Source: Peptococcaceae bacterium (lineage in GTDB: Bacteria; Bacillota; Peptococcia; DRI-13; PHAD01). From it: 64,000 nucleotides of DNA. The stretch lies in contig JANLFJ010000012.1 of assembly GCA_024655825.1 (NCBI GenBank), positions 1 through 64,000 on the forward strand. The letters are read 5' to 3'. Below, one piece after another: positions 6,951 through 14,605 of this stretch. Below the pieces are notes generated by a model. That model made no database searches. It had not been told where the DNA came from and was given only the letters and a program-made list of their open reading frames with translations. The translations under genes and the position numbers were made by a program. Numbering within the stretch: position 1 is the first letter of the stretch; every line of letters starts with the position of its first letter.

Positions 6951-8126
6951 CTATTCGTTCAGCTTAATAATCTTGATAAGCAGCGGTAGGGCAGCCAGCT
7001 GGGCTAAAACGGATACCGCTATCAAAGCTGGTATCGAAATATCATAAACGATCCCCAGCAAAGCGCTTCCCATAAACCAAAAAAGCCCGTACCCGGCGTT
7101 AAACAGGCCGTATGCCGAGCCTCGTTTGTTCAAGGGAATCATTTCCGCTATAACCGCTCTCATGATCGACTCCTGGGCGCCCATACCAATTCCCCACAAG
7201 ACCATTCCGATAAGAGCGAAATAGAAACTTCCCCCAAACACCAGCGGGGCAAAAAACATGGAGAAGGCCGCCGCGACGATCAAAACCGCAAGCCCATACC
7301 GGTCGAACAAACGGCCCAAGATCAGGGCCGCCAGGGCGTCAACGCCCATGGCCACAGCGTAAAAAATGGGAATCAGATTATCAGCCGCCATTGAGATTTT
7401 TTTGAAATGAAAGGCAATCAATGGATAATCCACATATCCAAAAGCGATGAAAGCAACTGCCAGAAGATAAAACCAGTACTTTTTCGGGAAACGGCTGTAT
7501 TCAATTTTATCAATCGACTTTTCAAAATCACGGGGATTTGGGTACAGGAGCCTTGCCGTTGCAAGTACACTGATTGCCAAAACAGCGGGGACGGCGAGCA
7601 CGGCAAAACCGCTCTCGTACCGGCCGTTGATAACCATAACCAAAGAGACAATTAAAGGTCCTAACATTGCTCCAGTTTGGTCAAGGGCTTCATGCAGCCC
7701 GAATCCCCATCCCCTGCCGATTTCTTTTGTGGCATGGGAGAGCATGGTGTCACGGGGTGGAACGCGGACCGCTTTGCCTATTCTTTCAGCCATCATCAGA
7801 ATGGCGGCAGTTTCCCATCTTCCGGCTAAAGCCAACATTGGAACAGCGAACAAGTTTAAAAAATAACCGAAAAACGTGATGAACCAGTACTTTCCCGTTC
7901 TGTCGCTTATATATCCAGACAGCAGTCTCACGCCGTAGCCCAATAATTCGCCCAGCCCGGCGATGACGCCAACCGCTGCGCCGCTTGCTCCCAAAACGGC
8001 AAGGTAGGGGCCGATAATGCTGCGGGCTCCCTCGTAGGTCATATCGGCAAATAAACTAACCACGCCTAATAATAAAACGAATTTGAGGGGCTTTTTGACT
8101 CTGCTTTCTTCCTGCGCGCCGGACAT
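6951..8126 (-). CDS. MFS transporter
   Basis: A 391-residue major facilitator with about 11-12 hydrophobic segments. The loop 2-3 motif appears as SGYISDRTGKYW and the second-half repeat as LGRLFDRYGL. The N-terminus SLFADMTYEGARSIIGPYLAVLGAS is typical of a conserved but uncharacterised MFS group found in Firmicutes and archaea. The ATG at 8126 has AAGGAG eight bases upstream. It is divergent from the fluoride-riboswitch/dynamin unit, from which a 145-bp intergenic region separates it. The substrate is unknown and no link to fluoride is shown by sequence. Confidence 0.85.
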   Translation of the reverse strand: MSGAQEESRVKKPLKFVLLLGVVSLFADMTYEGARSIIGPYLAVLGASGAAVGVIAGLGELLGYGVRLLSGYISDRTGKYWFITFFGYFLNLFAVPMLALAGRWETAAILMMAERIGKAVRVPPRDTMLSHATKEIGRGWGFGLHEALDQTGAMLGPLIVSLVMVINGRYESGFAVLAVPAVLAISVLATARLLYPNPRDFEKSIDKIEYSRFPKKYWFYLLAVAFIAFGYVDYPLIAFHFKKISMAADNLIPIFYAVAMGVDALAALILGRLFDRYGLAVLIVAAAFSMFFAPLVFGGSFYFALIGMVLWGIGMGAQESIMRAVIAEMIPLNKRGSAYGLFNAGYGLFWFMGSALLGIVYDISIPALIAVSVLAQLAALPLLIKIIKLNE

Positions 8127-8271
8127 AACTTTAACTCCTTAATATTTCTTAATGCTCATCGATGGGCTCCATCAACATTAAATAATATATCACAAAATAT
8201 AAACCAAAAACAATTAAAACAAATCTATAGCCTAAACGCGGCTGTTTCTTGTATAATATAACCATACAAAT

Positions 8272-8318
8272 AGGTGATGGAGCTCACCATAAACGCGATA
8301 AGGCTAATAGCTCCTACC
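8272..8318 (+). ncRNA. Fluoride (crcB) riboswitch 1, aptamer
   Basis: The fluoride consensus is clear: GGTGATGG-AGCT-CACC stem-loop, then ATAAACGC, a short hairpin AAGGCTAAT, then AGCTCC. GGAGCT (8279-8284) is exactly complementary to AGCTCC (8309-8314), giving the aptamer pseudoknot. A TATAAT box stands at 8252-8257. It precedes the dynamin-like gene. Confidence 0.9.
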
Positions 8319-8349
8319 CGTAAGTCATACGGGCGGGAGCTTTTTGTTT
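8309..8349 (+). terminator. Fluoride-riboswitch terminator
   Basis: AGCTCC-T-ACCCGT, loop AAGTCAT, ACGGG-C-GGGAGCT followed by TTTTTGTTTT. The AGCTCC arm is shared with the pseudoknot, so fluoride binding should prevent the terminator and turn transcription on. Confidence 0.88.
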
Positions 8350-8375
8350 TGCCAATAATTAAAAGGGAGATTGGT

Positions 8376-10118
8376 ATGTTGTCTAGTAACATTGAAAGCG
8401 CGGAAAAACTGTTGTCAAAACTGGAAGAGCTCAGGGAGCTTTGCGGTCCCGGCGACTCTCCCGTGCTGATCAAACAAATTGAAGAAACGATAGAAAGATT
8501 AAAGGAAAAGAAATTCGTGCTGGTGGTTGTTGGACAGTTTAAACGGGGCAAATCCACCTTGATCAACGCTTTGTTAGGCCAAGAACTGCTGCCCAGCGCC
8601 GTTGTCCCCCTCACGTCCATTGTTACGGAAGTTTCTTTCGGGGAGCGGGAGCAGGCCGTCATACATTTTCAAAATGGTTCGCCTGTGGTAACGGAAATAG
8701 ATGATTTAGGCAATTATATTACGGAAAAGGGGAATCCTTTTAACAAAAAGAAGGTGACCAAAGCCGAAGTTAAGATTAAGGCCGATTTTTTGCGGAACGG
8801 GATCGTGCTCGTTGACACCCCGGGGATCGGGTCGACTTTTGTGCATAATACGGATGAGGCTTACGCATATCTTCCAATGGCTGATGCCGTGGTCTTCGTT
8901 TTGTCCGCCGACCCGCCCATCAGCCAGGCGGAACGTGAATATTTGCATGAGATAACCAAACATGTGCGCACTGTTTTCTTTGTCTTAAACAAGATTGATG
9001 CTCTTGACGCGGACGAAACCGAGGAAGCTTGTTCCTTCAACAAGAATATTGTCCGGGAAATTACCGGAAAGGACGTGGAGTTTTATTCGCTTTCCGCCAA
9101 ACGCGCCCTTAAAGCAAAACAAAAGGGGTGTGCTGGCGAGTATAAGGAAAGTGGATTAATGAGTTTTGAAGAGCGTTTAAAGGAGTTCTTTTACGCCCAA
9201 AAGGCGCATGAATCGCTGGCGGCGGCTGCCAAAAGGACGGCTGGCATCATTGACCAGCTGTGTTATCACCGCTCGCTGGAACTCAGCACTGCACGCCTGT
9301 CCCTGGAAAAACTGCAGGAAAAACAACGAATATTTCTGGACAAACTGCACCAGATCAACCGCCTGAAAGAAGACAACGACATCCTCCTCAAGGCCGAGAC
9401 CACTAAATTGATAAAAATAATCCAGGAAGACCTGGAAAACACAAACGCTCCTCTTATTGCCGACACGAAAGAGATTATCAAGGCCCATTACCAGCGAGTG
9501 GCGCGCTTGCCTGTCCTGCAAGAGTACAACGAATTAAATACTGTCGCCCAAAAAAACATTGCGGAATTCTATGACGGCTGGAGGAGCGATGAGGAAAGAA
9601 AAATTCAAGATATTTACGGGAAAATGCTCCAGCGATACACGCAAGCGGTAAACCAGGCAATTGAAGAAATTCACAGCCTTGTAAGGGAGCTTTTCGAAGT
9701 CCGGATCGATATTGACAGCGATATAAAGCCCATTGTCCCTTCACTGGACTTTTATTATAAATTTACAGAGAAAGTCGAGTTAATGAATTTGTCCTTGCTG
9801 GCTCTTGCTTCACTGCTGCCGAAATTTATTGTCCGCCCTTCTTTTCGCAAACGGAACCTGGAAAATATCGAATGGGATGTGGACCGCACCTGTGGCCGGC
9901 TTCAGGCGGACTATTCGGAAAGGGTCATGAAAAGCGTCCAGGCATATACCAGGCAGCTGGGCGAACAGTATGAAACCGTTCTGGCCGCCATTCGCAGCAT
10001 TATTGAGCGGGTTGTGAAACTCAAAGAAAAAACGGAGAAGGAACAAGGAGAACATATGAGGAAATGCGAGGCGGATGTGGAGAAACTAGAAAGTATTAAG
10101 AAACAATTGTTACGGTGA
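8376..10118 (+). CDS. Dynamin-like GTPase under fluoride control
   Basis: A 580-residue large GTPase. G1 is GQFKRGKSTLINALLG (near residues 52-67), G3 is DTPGIGS (near 146) and G4 is NKID (near 205). Long helical segments follow, with a hydrophobic stretch near residues 475-490 (LSLLALASLLPKFIV) that could be a membrane paddle. This is the bacterial dynamin family arrangement, implicated in membrane fusion or repair. I start at the ATG at 8376 (AAAGGGAG upstream); a longer reading would begin inside the riboswitch. The stop codon lies inside the next fluoride aptamer, which tightly links it to the antiporter gene. Direct fluoride control of a dynamin is unusual. Confidence 0.88.
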   Translation: MLSSNIESAEKLLSKLEELRELCGPGDSPVLIKQIEETIERLKEKKFVLVVVGQFKRGKSTLINALLGQELLPSAVVPLTSIVTEVSFGEREQAVIHFQNGSPVVTEIDDLGNYITEKGNPFNKKKVTKAEVKIKADFLRNGIVLVDTPGIGSTFVHNTDEAYAYLPMADAVVFVLSADPPISQAEREYLHEITKHVRTVFFVLNKIDALDADETEEACSFNKNIVREITGKDVEFYSLSAKRALKAKQKGCAGEYKESGLMSFEERLKEFFYAQKAHESLAAAAKRTAGIIDQLCYHRSLELSTARLSLEKLQEKQRIFLDKLHQINRLKEDNDILLKAETTKLIKIIQEDLENTNAPLIADTKEIIKAHYQRVARLPVLQEYNELNTVAQKNIAEFYDGWRSDEERKIQDIYGKMLQRYTQAVNQAIEEIHSLVRELFEVRIDIDSDIKPIVPSLDFYYKFTEKVELMNLSLLALASLLPKFIVRPSFRKRNLENIEWDVDRTCGRLQADYSERVMKSVQAYTRQLGEQYETVLAAIRSIIERVVKLKEKTEKEQGEHMRKCEADVEKLESIKKQLLR

Positions 10119-10160
10119 TGGAGTTCACCATAAACCACTGCCGCGCAGTTAATGACTCCT
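10113..10160 (+). ncRNA. Fluoride (crcB) riboswitch 2, aptamer
   Basis: A second fluoride aptamer: GGTGATGG-AGTT-CACC, ATAAACCAC, a small hairpin and TAATGACTCC. GGAGT (10120-10124) pairs with ACTCC (10155-10159) as the pseudoknot. It starts over the stop codon of the dynamin gene. The expression platform differs from copy 1: no U-run terminator is visible. Instead CTCCT (10156-10160) could pair with AGGAG at 10179-10183, suggesting translational control or control of a short upstream ORF. Confidence 0.88.
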
Positions 10161-10250
10161 GCCCAAGATGCTTATGAAAGGAGGCAAAGACAATTTATTT
10201 CTAAAACAATCCAGTGCCAGCAGTTTAAAATTTTGAAACGGAGGTATGAA

Positions 10251-11390
10251 TTGATAGAGCACAATTACCTGGTAGCCGCGCAATGGTTGTTCTGCGCTCT
10301 TGTTGCCAGTCTAATTTCCATTCGCGTCGGCATTTCGGTGGCTTTGATCGAAATAATGGTGGGAATAATGGCAGGGAATATTATCCAGCTAGAAATTACT
10401 GAATGGGTAAATTTTCTGGCCGGGTTTGGAGCCGTTATTTTGACTTTTATGGCGGGGGCTGAAATTGAACCGAGGACATTGAAAGAACACTTCTGGGAGA
10501 GCATCATCATCGGAACATTGGCTTTTCTATTACCCTTTTTAGTCTGCATGGCAGGAGCATATTATGTGTTTCACTGGGACCCGAATGCTTCCAAGATTGC
10601 CGGCATCGCTTTATCGACAACTTCCGTGGCGGTTGTGTATGCTGTCATGATTGAGAGCGGGCTGTCATCAACTTCGCTTGGGCAGGCTATACTAGCCGCT
10701 TGCTTTGTCAATGACCTTGGCACTGTTTTGGCGCTTGGTTTGTTGTTTACAGGTTTCACCATGAAACTCCTCATGTTTTCGATAGTTTTGGTAGTCACCG
10801 TGCTGGTTAGCACACCATTAGCCTCTAGGATATTTCAAAAATACAGCGGCAAAGTCAGTGAACCCGAAATAAAATTCATCTTTTTCGTGCTGGCATTGCT
10901 GGCTTATGCAGCCTTGTACGGCGGCAGCGAAGCGGTATTGCCGGCTTATATCCTGGGGATGGTCATGGCAGGTTTTTTTACTATGTACAAAGCAACACTT
11001 CACAAAATCCGGGCCATAATCTTCACGGCTTTTACGCCGTTCTACTTTATTAAAGCCGGTATTCTTGTTTCCTTTAACGCGTTGGTTGCGACGGCGGGAG
11101 CCATTTTAGTCTACCTGTTGTTTAAAACACTCGCAAAATTTATTGGAGTGCTGCCGACCACAAAATATTTTGGTTACGGCAAAAGACGGGGAATCTATAC
11201 CACCCTTTTGATGAGCACCGGTTTAACTTTCGGCACGATCTCGTCCTTATATGGTTACACGCATCATTATATAACCAGGGATCAGTACAGCGTGCTGGTG
11301 GCCGCAGTAATCCTGAGCGCCGTTGTGCCGACTCTGATTGCCCAAAAGTTTTTTTATCCAATGCCTAATGGAAACGATAATGTGGATTAA
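10251..11390 (+). CDS. Cation:proton antiporter (CPA2-type)
   Basis: About 379 residues with roughly a dozen membrane segments of the sodium/hydrogen exchanger fold: GIMAGNIIQLEI, an acidic FMAGAEIEPRTLKEHF, and the core ATTSVAVVY-like segment STTSVAVVYAVM with ACFVNDLGTVLALG, which holds the family Asp. I prefer the TTG at 10251, with CGGAGG seven bases upstream, because it starts right before the first membrane helix. An in-frame ATG at 10152 lies inside the aptamer. A 22-codon ORF (10168-10236) behind the riboswitch could be a leader. Antiporters are a known fluoride-riboswitch class, so a role in ion or pH homeostasis during fluoride stress is likely. Confidence 0.85.
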   Translation: MIEHNYLVAAQWLFCALVASLISIRVGISVALIEIMVGIMAGNIIQLEITEWVNFLAGFGAVILTFMAGAEIEPRTLKEHFWESIIIGTLAFLLPFLVCMAGAYYVFHWDPNASKIAGIALSTTSVAVVYAVMIESGLSSTSLGQAILAACFVNDLGTVLALGLLFTGFTMKLLMFSIVLVVTVLVSTPLASRIFQKYSGKVSEPEIKFIFFVLALLAYAALYGGSEAVLPAYILGMVMAGFFTMYKATLHKIRAIIFTAFTPFYFIKAGILVSFNALVATAGAILVYLLFKTLAKFIGVLPTTKYFGYGKRRGIYTTLLMSTGLTFGTISSLYGYTHHYITRDQYSVLVAAVILSAVVPTLIAQKFFYPMPNGNDNVD

Positions 11391-11505
11391 TGCGGATTAA
11401 AGATTGGAGGTATTAGCTAGCTTGAAAAATAACTCAACGTAGTTTAAAAATGGGCGCACTTAAATAAAGGTACTATTATCCTTTGAAAATTTAATAGCTG
11501 TAAGT

Positions 11506-12762
11506 TTAAGCCACAGAAATGTCAGTAGCTTTTATCACACCATTGGAAACGAGGAGTTTTACAGCCTGTTTAATTGCTTTCTCCTTCTGTTTTTCCAGCA
11601 TTTCTTGTGGCATGTCAATTTTGTACAAATCGCTTGGATTCCACTCTTCGCCGGTAACAAACATATTGTATATAGCGGTGAGTATCATCCTTGCGATAGC
11701 AATAATGGCTCTTTTTTTGCCCCTCCTTTTATAAAGACGTTCGTACTTGATTTTGTAGTAAGGAGCCTTATCCGATTTCACGGCTGCATGGGCAACTTGC
11801 ACCAATGCAGGTTTGAGGTAGACACCGGCACGTGTAATCCGGACAGATTTCTTCTTACCGGCAGATTCGTTGTTGCCCGGGGTTAGTCCCGCCCAACAAC
11901 ACAAACGCTTGGAGTTGGCAAACTGAGACATATCTGTGCCAATCTCGGAGATGATGGTGATGGCAGATTCCCTATCAACTCCGGGAATGGTACAGAGTAG
12001 ACTAATGGCGCTTTCATAAGGAGCAACCATTTTGTCTAACTTTTCATCCAGCTTGGCAATAGACTGTTGGACGAATTCCAGATGGGAGCGGACCATTCCG
12101 ATACGTTCCTTTTGTTCCTGGGTCATCTGGTATCCTTCAATGGATTCAATCACGGTATCTGCTTTTTTCTTCAAGGATTTGTGAAGAAGGGACGAACAGT
12201 GTACCGGGTCAAAGGAATCAGAGGAAACCAAGTAGTCCGTGATGGAAGAGGCAGATTTGCCAAACATGTCGGAGACGACAGCATCAAGGGCTACATTGCA
12301 AACAGTGAAAGCATTTTGAAAACGGTTCTTTTCACTGCTTTTACAGCAAACAAGTTTGTAACGGTATCGGGTGTATTCACGAAGAATACGGATTGGTTTG
12401 TCGGGGATATAACTTCCCGGGACTAAACCGAGGCGGAAGAGGTCTCCGATCCACTTGGAATCTTTCTTATCATCCTTGTTTCCTTTTACAGCCTTCACCC
12501 ATTTGGGGTTGGCGACAGTGATACGGATGGTATCTTCCAAAAGATTGTAGACTGGGACCCAATACTTCCCGGTGGATTCCATGCAGATGTCAAAGCAGTT
12601 GTTGTCGATTAACCACTGTTTAAACTGTAAGATGGAATTGTTGAAGGTGGAAAATCGCTTTTTTGAGTAATGTGGGACGATTCCCTGTGTAGTAATGAGC
12701 GTGGCGACGAGAAAAGTCTTATGAACATCGACGCCGCAGCAGATAGGGTAAACAACTTTCAT
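11506..12762 (-). CDS. IS110-family transposase (DEDD), copy 1
   Basis: A 418-residue recombinase. The N-terminal RuvC-like DEDD domain shows GVDVHKTFLVA (first Asp), MESTGKYW (Glu) and KGNKDDKKDSKW (Asp pair). The C-terminal transposase_20 domain shows LLCTIPGVDRESAITIISEIG and WAGLTPGNNESAGKKK, with the conserved Ser of the second half-site. The ATG at 12762 follows AAAGGAGG. It looks intact. IS110 enzymes are guided by a bridge (seek) RNA encoded in the adjacent non-coding end. Confidence 0.95.
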   Translation of the reverse strand: MKVVYPICCGVDVHKTFLVATLITTQGIVPHYSKKRFSTFNNSILQFKQWLIDNNCFDICMESTGKYWVPVYNLLEDTIRITVANPKWVKAVKGNKDDKKDSKWIGDLFRLGLVPGSYIPDKPIRILREYTRYRYKLVCCKSSEKNRFQNAFTVCNVALDAVVSDMFGKSASSITDYLVSSDSFDPVHCSSLLHKSLKKKADTVIESIEGYQMTQEQKERIGMVRSHLEFVQQSIAKLDEKLDKMVAPYESAISLLCTIPGVDRESAITIISEIGTDMSQFANSKRLCCWAGLTPGNNESAGKKKSVRITRAGVYLKPALVQVAHAAVKSDKAPYYKIKYERLYKRRGKKRAIIAIARMILTAIYNMFVTGEEWNPSDLYKIDMPQEMLEKQKEKAIKQAVKLLVSNGVIKATDISVA

Positions 12763-12970
12763 GGCCCAACCTCCTTTGAGAAATTAGTAGTTGAGGAGGA
12801 AGACATTGACTGAATCACCACACATTTAACGAGAAGCTAAAGCAATGATTAGCTTGCGGTCTTATAGAGCCACTTATTTGTGCTTGAAAGGTGATTCTTA
12901 CACTGGTTAATATACTGATTTAAGCTGAGAAGAGCAGTCTACGACTCACCCCACCGTGCTTTGTAGTATA
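12763..12970 (-). ncRNA. Candidate bridge/seek RNA region of IS110 copy 1
   Basis: The non-coding end upstream of the transposase shares, in plus-strand sense, CATTGACTGA (12804), CACTTATTTGTGCTTGA (12871-12887), ACTCACC (12944) and TTTGTAGT (12960) with copy 2. Distances are the same (42, 67 and 16 bp) except for a single 5-bp difference between the second and third blocks. This is the pattern of a structured RNA with variable loops, as known for IS110 bridge RNAs. Exact RNA ends were not determined. Confidence 0.65.
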
Positions 12971-13071
12971 TCTTCGCCCCTCAGCTTAATGATAACAAAG
13001 TGGTGAAAACCGCACACTATTTTTTCATTACTATTTGTGCCGCCGGCGGTAGCGGCGGAATGGAGGTTAAT

Positions 13072-13494
13072 ATGTCTTTTCGCAAAATAGTTATTGGGTA
13101 TGACAGTTCGGAATACAGCAAGAAAGCTCTTGATACCGGCCTGGTTATGGCCCAAAAGCTGGGCTCCTCGCTGGTGGTAGTGACGGTGTTGAGAAATCCG
13201 GAATTCAGCGCGACCATAGATGAAATAGACGAGTCTTTCACCCACGCGGAAAAACAGGTTCGACCGTGGCTTGACGAATTGAAAAAAGTATACTCGGCTC
13301 AAGGAGTAGAGATTGAGACCGCTATTTTAAGAGGACATCCTGCGGAAAGCATCGTCAAATTTGCAGCGGAGTGCAAGGCGGATTTGATCATCGTGGGGAC
13401 TCGCGGCATTGGCGGGTTTAAAAGTCTGGTCATTGGTAGTGTGGCCCAAAAAGTGGTCAGTTACTCGAAAATACCGGTGTTGGTCGTCAAATGA
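13072..13494 (+). CDS. Universal stress protein (UspA family)
   Basis: A 140-residue single Usp domain: MSFRKIVIGYDSSEYSKKAL at the N-terminus, and the ATP-binding GTRGIGGFKSLVIGSVAQKVV near residues 106-126 (G-2x-G-9x-G-S/T type). I take the ATG at 13072 (TGGAGG upstream) rather than upstream in-frame starts that fall next to the IS end. It was probably once directly behind the antiporter gene and is now cut off from it by IS110 copy 1. Usp genes have been seen in fluoride-regulated loci. Confidence 0.92.
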   Translation: MSFRKIVIGYDSSEYSKKALDTGLVMAQKLGSSLVVVTVLRNPEFSATIDEIDESFTHAEKQVRPWLDELKKVYSAQGVEIETAILRGHPAESIVKFAAECKADLIIVGTRGIGGFKSLVIGSVAQKVVSYSKIPVLVVK

Positions 13495-13517
13495 TTTGAA
13501 AGAAAGGAGTGAGCCGG

Positions 13518-14234
13518 TTGGATTCCTTTGCCGATATAAAGGAATTGCTGAAACAACCGTATTGCCCGGTCTGCTTTTATATAAACGAGTCTTTGGACAG
13601 GCAGTTTCGCTGGCTTTTCATTGAATACCGCTCTTCAGCCCCCTTTATTAAGAGGCTGGCCGAAGGCGGCTTGTGCCCGGTTCACTCCTGGCAAATAATT
13701 AACGGGCCGCATGGTAAGGAGATGTCGTTCGCCTACAGGGCTGTAATAAAACATTATGGGAACGTGTTGAGGCACTTAAAAGATAATATTGGAAAGAGTA
13801 TAAGCGAACAAAAGGGGATTAAACGGTTTTTTTCGTTTTTATTTCCAGATAAAAAAGAAGATCTAATAAAGAAACAAAAACGCAGCTGCCCATTTTGTGA
13901 TTCCCGAAAAATTTCGGGCGAATATATCATAGACAGGTTGATCAAAAGCCTGGACGATGAGGAGAACGTGCGCCTGTACAGAAAATCGCCGGGACTTTGC
14001 CGCAGCCACCTCTTTGAAGCCCTGGAAGCCTGTGACCACAGCAAGAAAATGGTCCTGCTGGGGGCGGCAATAAAAAATATCGAAGAAATCAGCGCCGATT
14101 TAGACGAGTATTTCCGGAAAACGGATTACCGATACAGCCACGAGCCCAAGGGTAAAGAACAAGAAGCCTGGTTGAAGGCAATGTTGATGTATGATGGTTA
14201 TATGGAGATTGGAAAGAAATTTGGACAGTGTTGA
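13518..14234 (+). CDS. DUF6062-type Cys-rich protein
   Basis: Soluble 238-residue protein with two repeats of the same metal-binding-looking pattern: CPVCFY then GGLCPVHSWQI, and CPFCDS then PGLCRSHLFEAL. Each CPxC plus LCxxH could bind zinc or an iron-sulfur centre. The layout matches the uncharacterised DUF6062 family. The TTG at 13518 has AAAGGAG nine bases upstream; the GTG at 13509 abuts it. It lies 23 bp after uspA, so the two are likely co-transcribed. Function unknown. Confidence 0.75.
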   Translation: MDSFADIKELLKQPYCPVCFYINESLDRQFRWLFIEYRSSAPFIKRLAEGGLCPVHSWQIINGPHGKEMSFAYRAVIKHYGNVLRHLKDNIGKSISEQKGIKRFFSFLFPDKKEDLIKKQKRSCPFCDSRKISGEYIIDRLIKSLDDEENVRLYRKSPGLCRSHLFEALEACDHSKKMVLLGAAIKNIEEISADLDEYFRKTDYRYSHEPKGKEQEAWLKAMLMYDGYMEIGKKFGQC

Positions 14235-14258
14235 ATATTTTATCAGAAGTAGTATAAT
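14231..14258 (+). promoter_or_regulatory. Promoter of the M-box/corA unit
   Basis: TTGAAT (14231-14236), a 16-bp spacer and TATAAT (14253-14258), just ahead of the Mg2+ riboswitch. It overlaps the stop codon of the upstream gene. Confidence 0.65.
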
Positions 14259-14271
14259 AGGCTTTGAAAAC

Positions 14272-14428
14272 TCCGTTAGGTGAGGTTACTATACAAAAAG
14301 ATGCTACTACCCTGAAACATCGAGAGATGCCAAAGGGTCAGCAGGCAACATCGGCTTAAGGTGTTACCTAATGTAGCTGGGGGAAACCCTACGTTGTATA
14401 GTGCTAAAGCTTTTACGAGGGGGAAAAG
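14272..14428 (+). ncRNA. M-box (ykoK) magnesium riboswitch
   Basis: Hallmark M-box segments occur in order: GTTAGGTGAGG, GCTACTACCCTGAAACATCG, AGAGATGCCAAAGGGTCAGC, GGCTTAAGGTG, AATGTAGCTGG and TTGTATAGTGCTAAAGCTTT. The arrangement matches the Bacillus ykoK leader. M-boxes switch Mg2+ transporter genes off when Mg2+ is plentiful, and corA follows. Confidence 0.93.
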
Positions 14429-14448
14429 ACGGTCATTACACCTTTTTT

Positions 14449-14482
14449 CCTCACCCGCTAACGGAGTGGGGATTTTATGTTT
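14449..14482 (+). terminator. M-box terminator
   Basis: CCTCAC-CCG, loop CTAA, CGG-A-GTGGGG followed by ATTTTATGTTTT: a nine-pair stem (one G·T) with one bulge and a U-rich tail. It lies between the riboswitch and the short ORF. Confidence 0.6.
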
Positions 14483-14498
14483 TAGGGAGGTGATTTAT

Positions 14499-14588
14499 AT
14501 GGACCCTGGGCCTGATCGAACTACACAAAAAATCAAATACCGGCGAGGTCCGCTGCATATAAATCGCCAATTGCGGCGAACCTCCTAA
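14499..14588 (+). CDS. Short upstream ORF (MDPGPD... leader peptide) of corA
   Basis: A 29-codon ORF with a very strong ribosome site (AGGGAGGTGAT, seven bases from the ATG). The peptide starts MDPGPDRTTQKIKYRR and is rich in Arg after an acidic/proline N-terminus. Gram-negative Mg2+-transporter leaders such as MgtL begin with a similar acidic-proline run, followed by arginines. The last codons and stop (ACC TCC TAA) form one arm of the hairpin that covers the corA ribosome site, so translation here should open it. It is not a known annotated peptide to me. Confidence 0.6.
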   Translation: MDPGPDRTTQKIKYRRGPLHINRQLRRTS

Positions 14589-14598
14589 TATTAGGAGG
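14581..14598 (+). promoter_or_regulatory. Hairpin sequestering the corA ribosome site
   Basis: CCTCCTAATATTAGGAGG is a perfect palindrome, giving a 7-bp stem with loop ATAT. Its 3' arm is the corA Shine-Dalgarno and its 5' arm contains the stop codon of the short ORF, a classic layout for translational coupling. Confidence 0.7.
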
Positions 14599-14605
14599 GA
14601 GAATC

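Larger units (their letters stand above)
11482..12970 (-). mobile_element. IS110-family element, copy 1
   Basis: Transposase plus a conserved upstream non-coding end, inserted between the antiporter and uspA genes. It shares with copy 2 the 15-mer TTTGAAAATTTAATA just after the transposase (11482-11496) and several upstream blocks. IS110 elements lack terminal inverted repeats, so the exact ends cannot be read here; the stated limits span only the shared material. The protein is clearly different from copy 2, so these are related elements and not a recent duplication. Confidence 0.8.
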
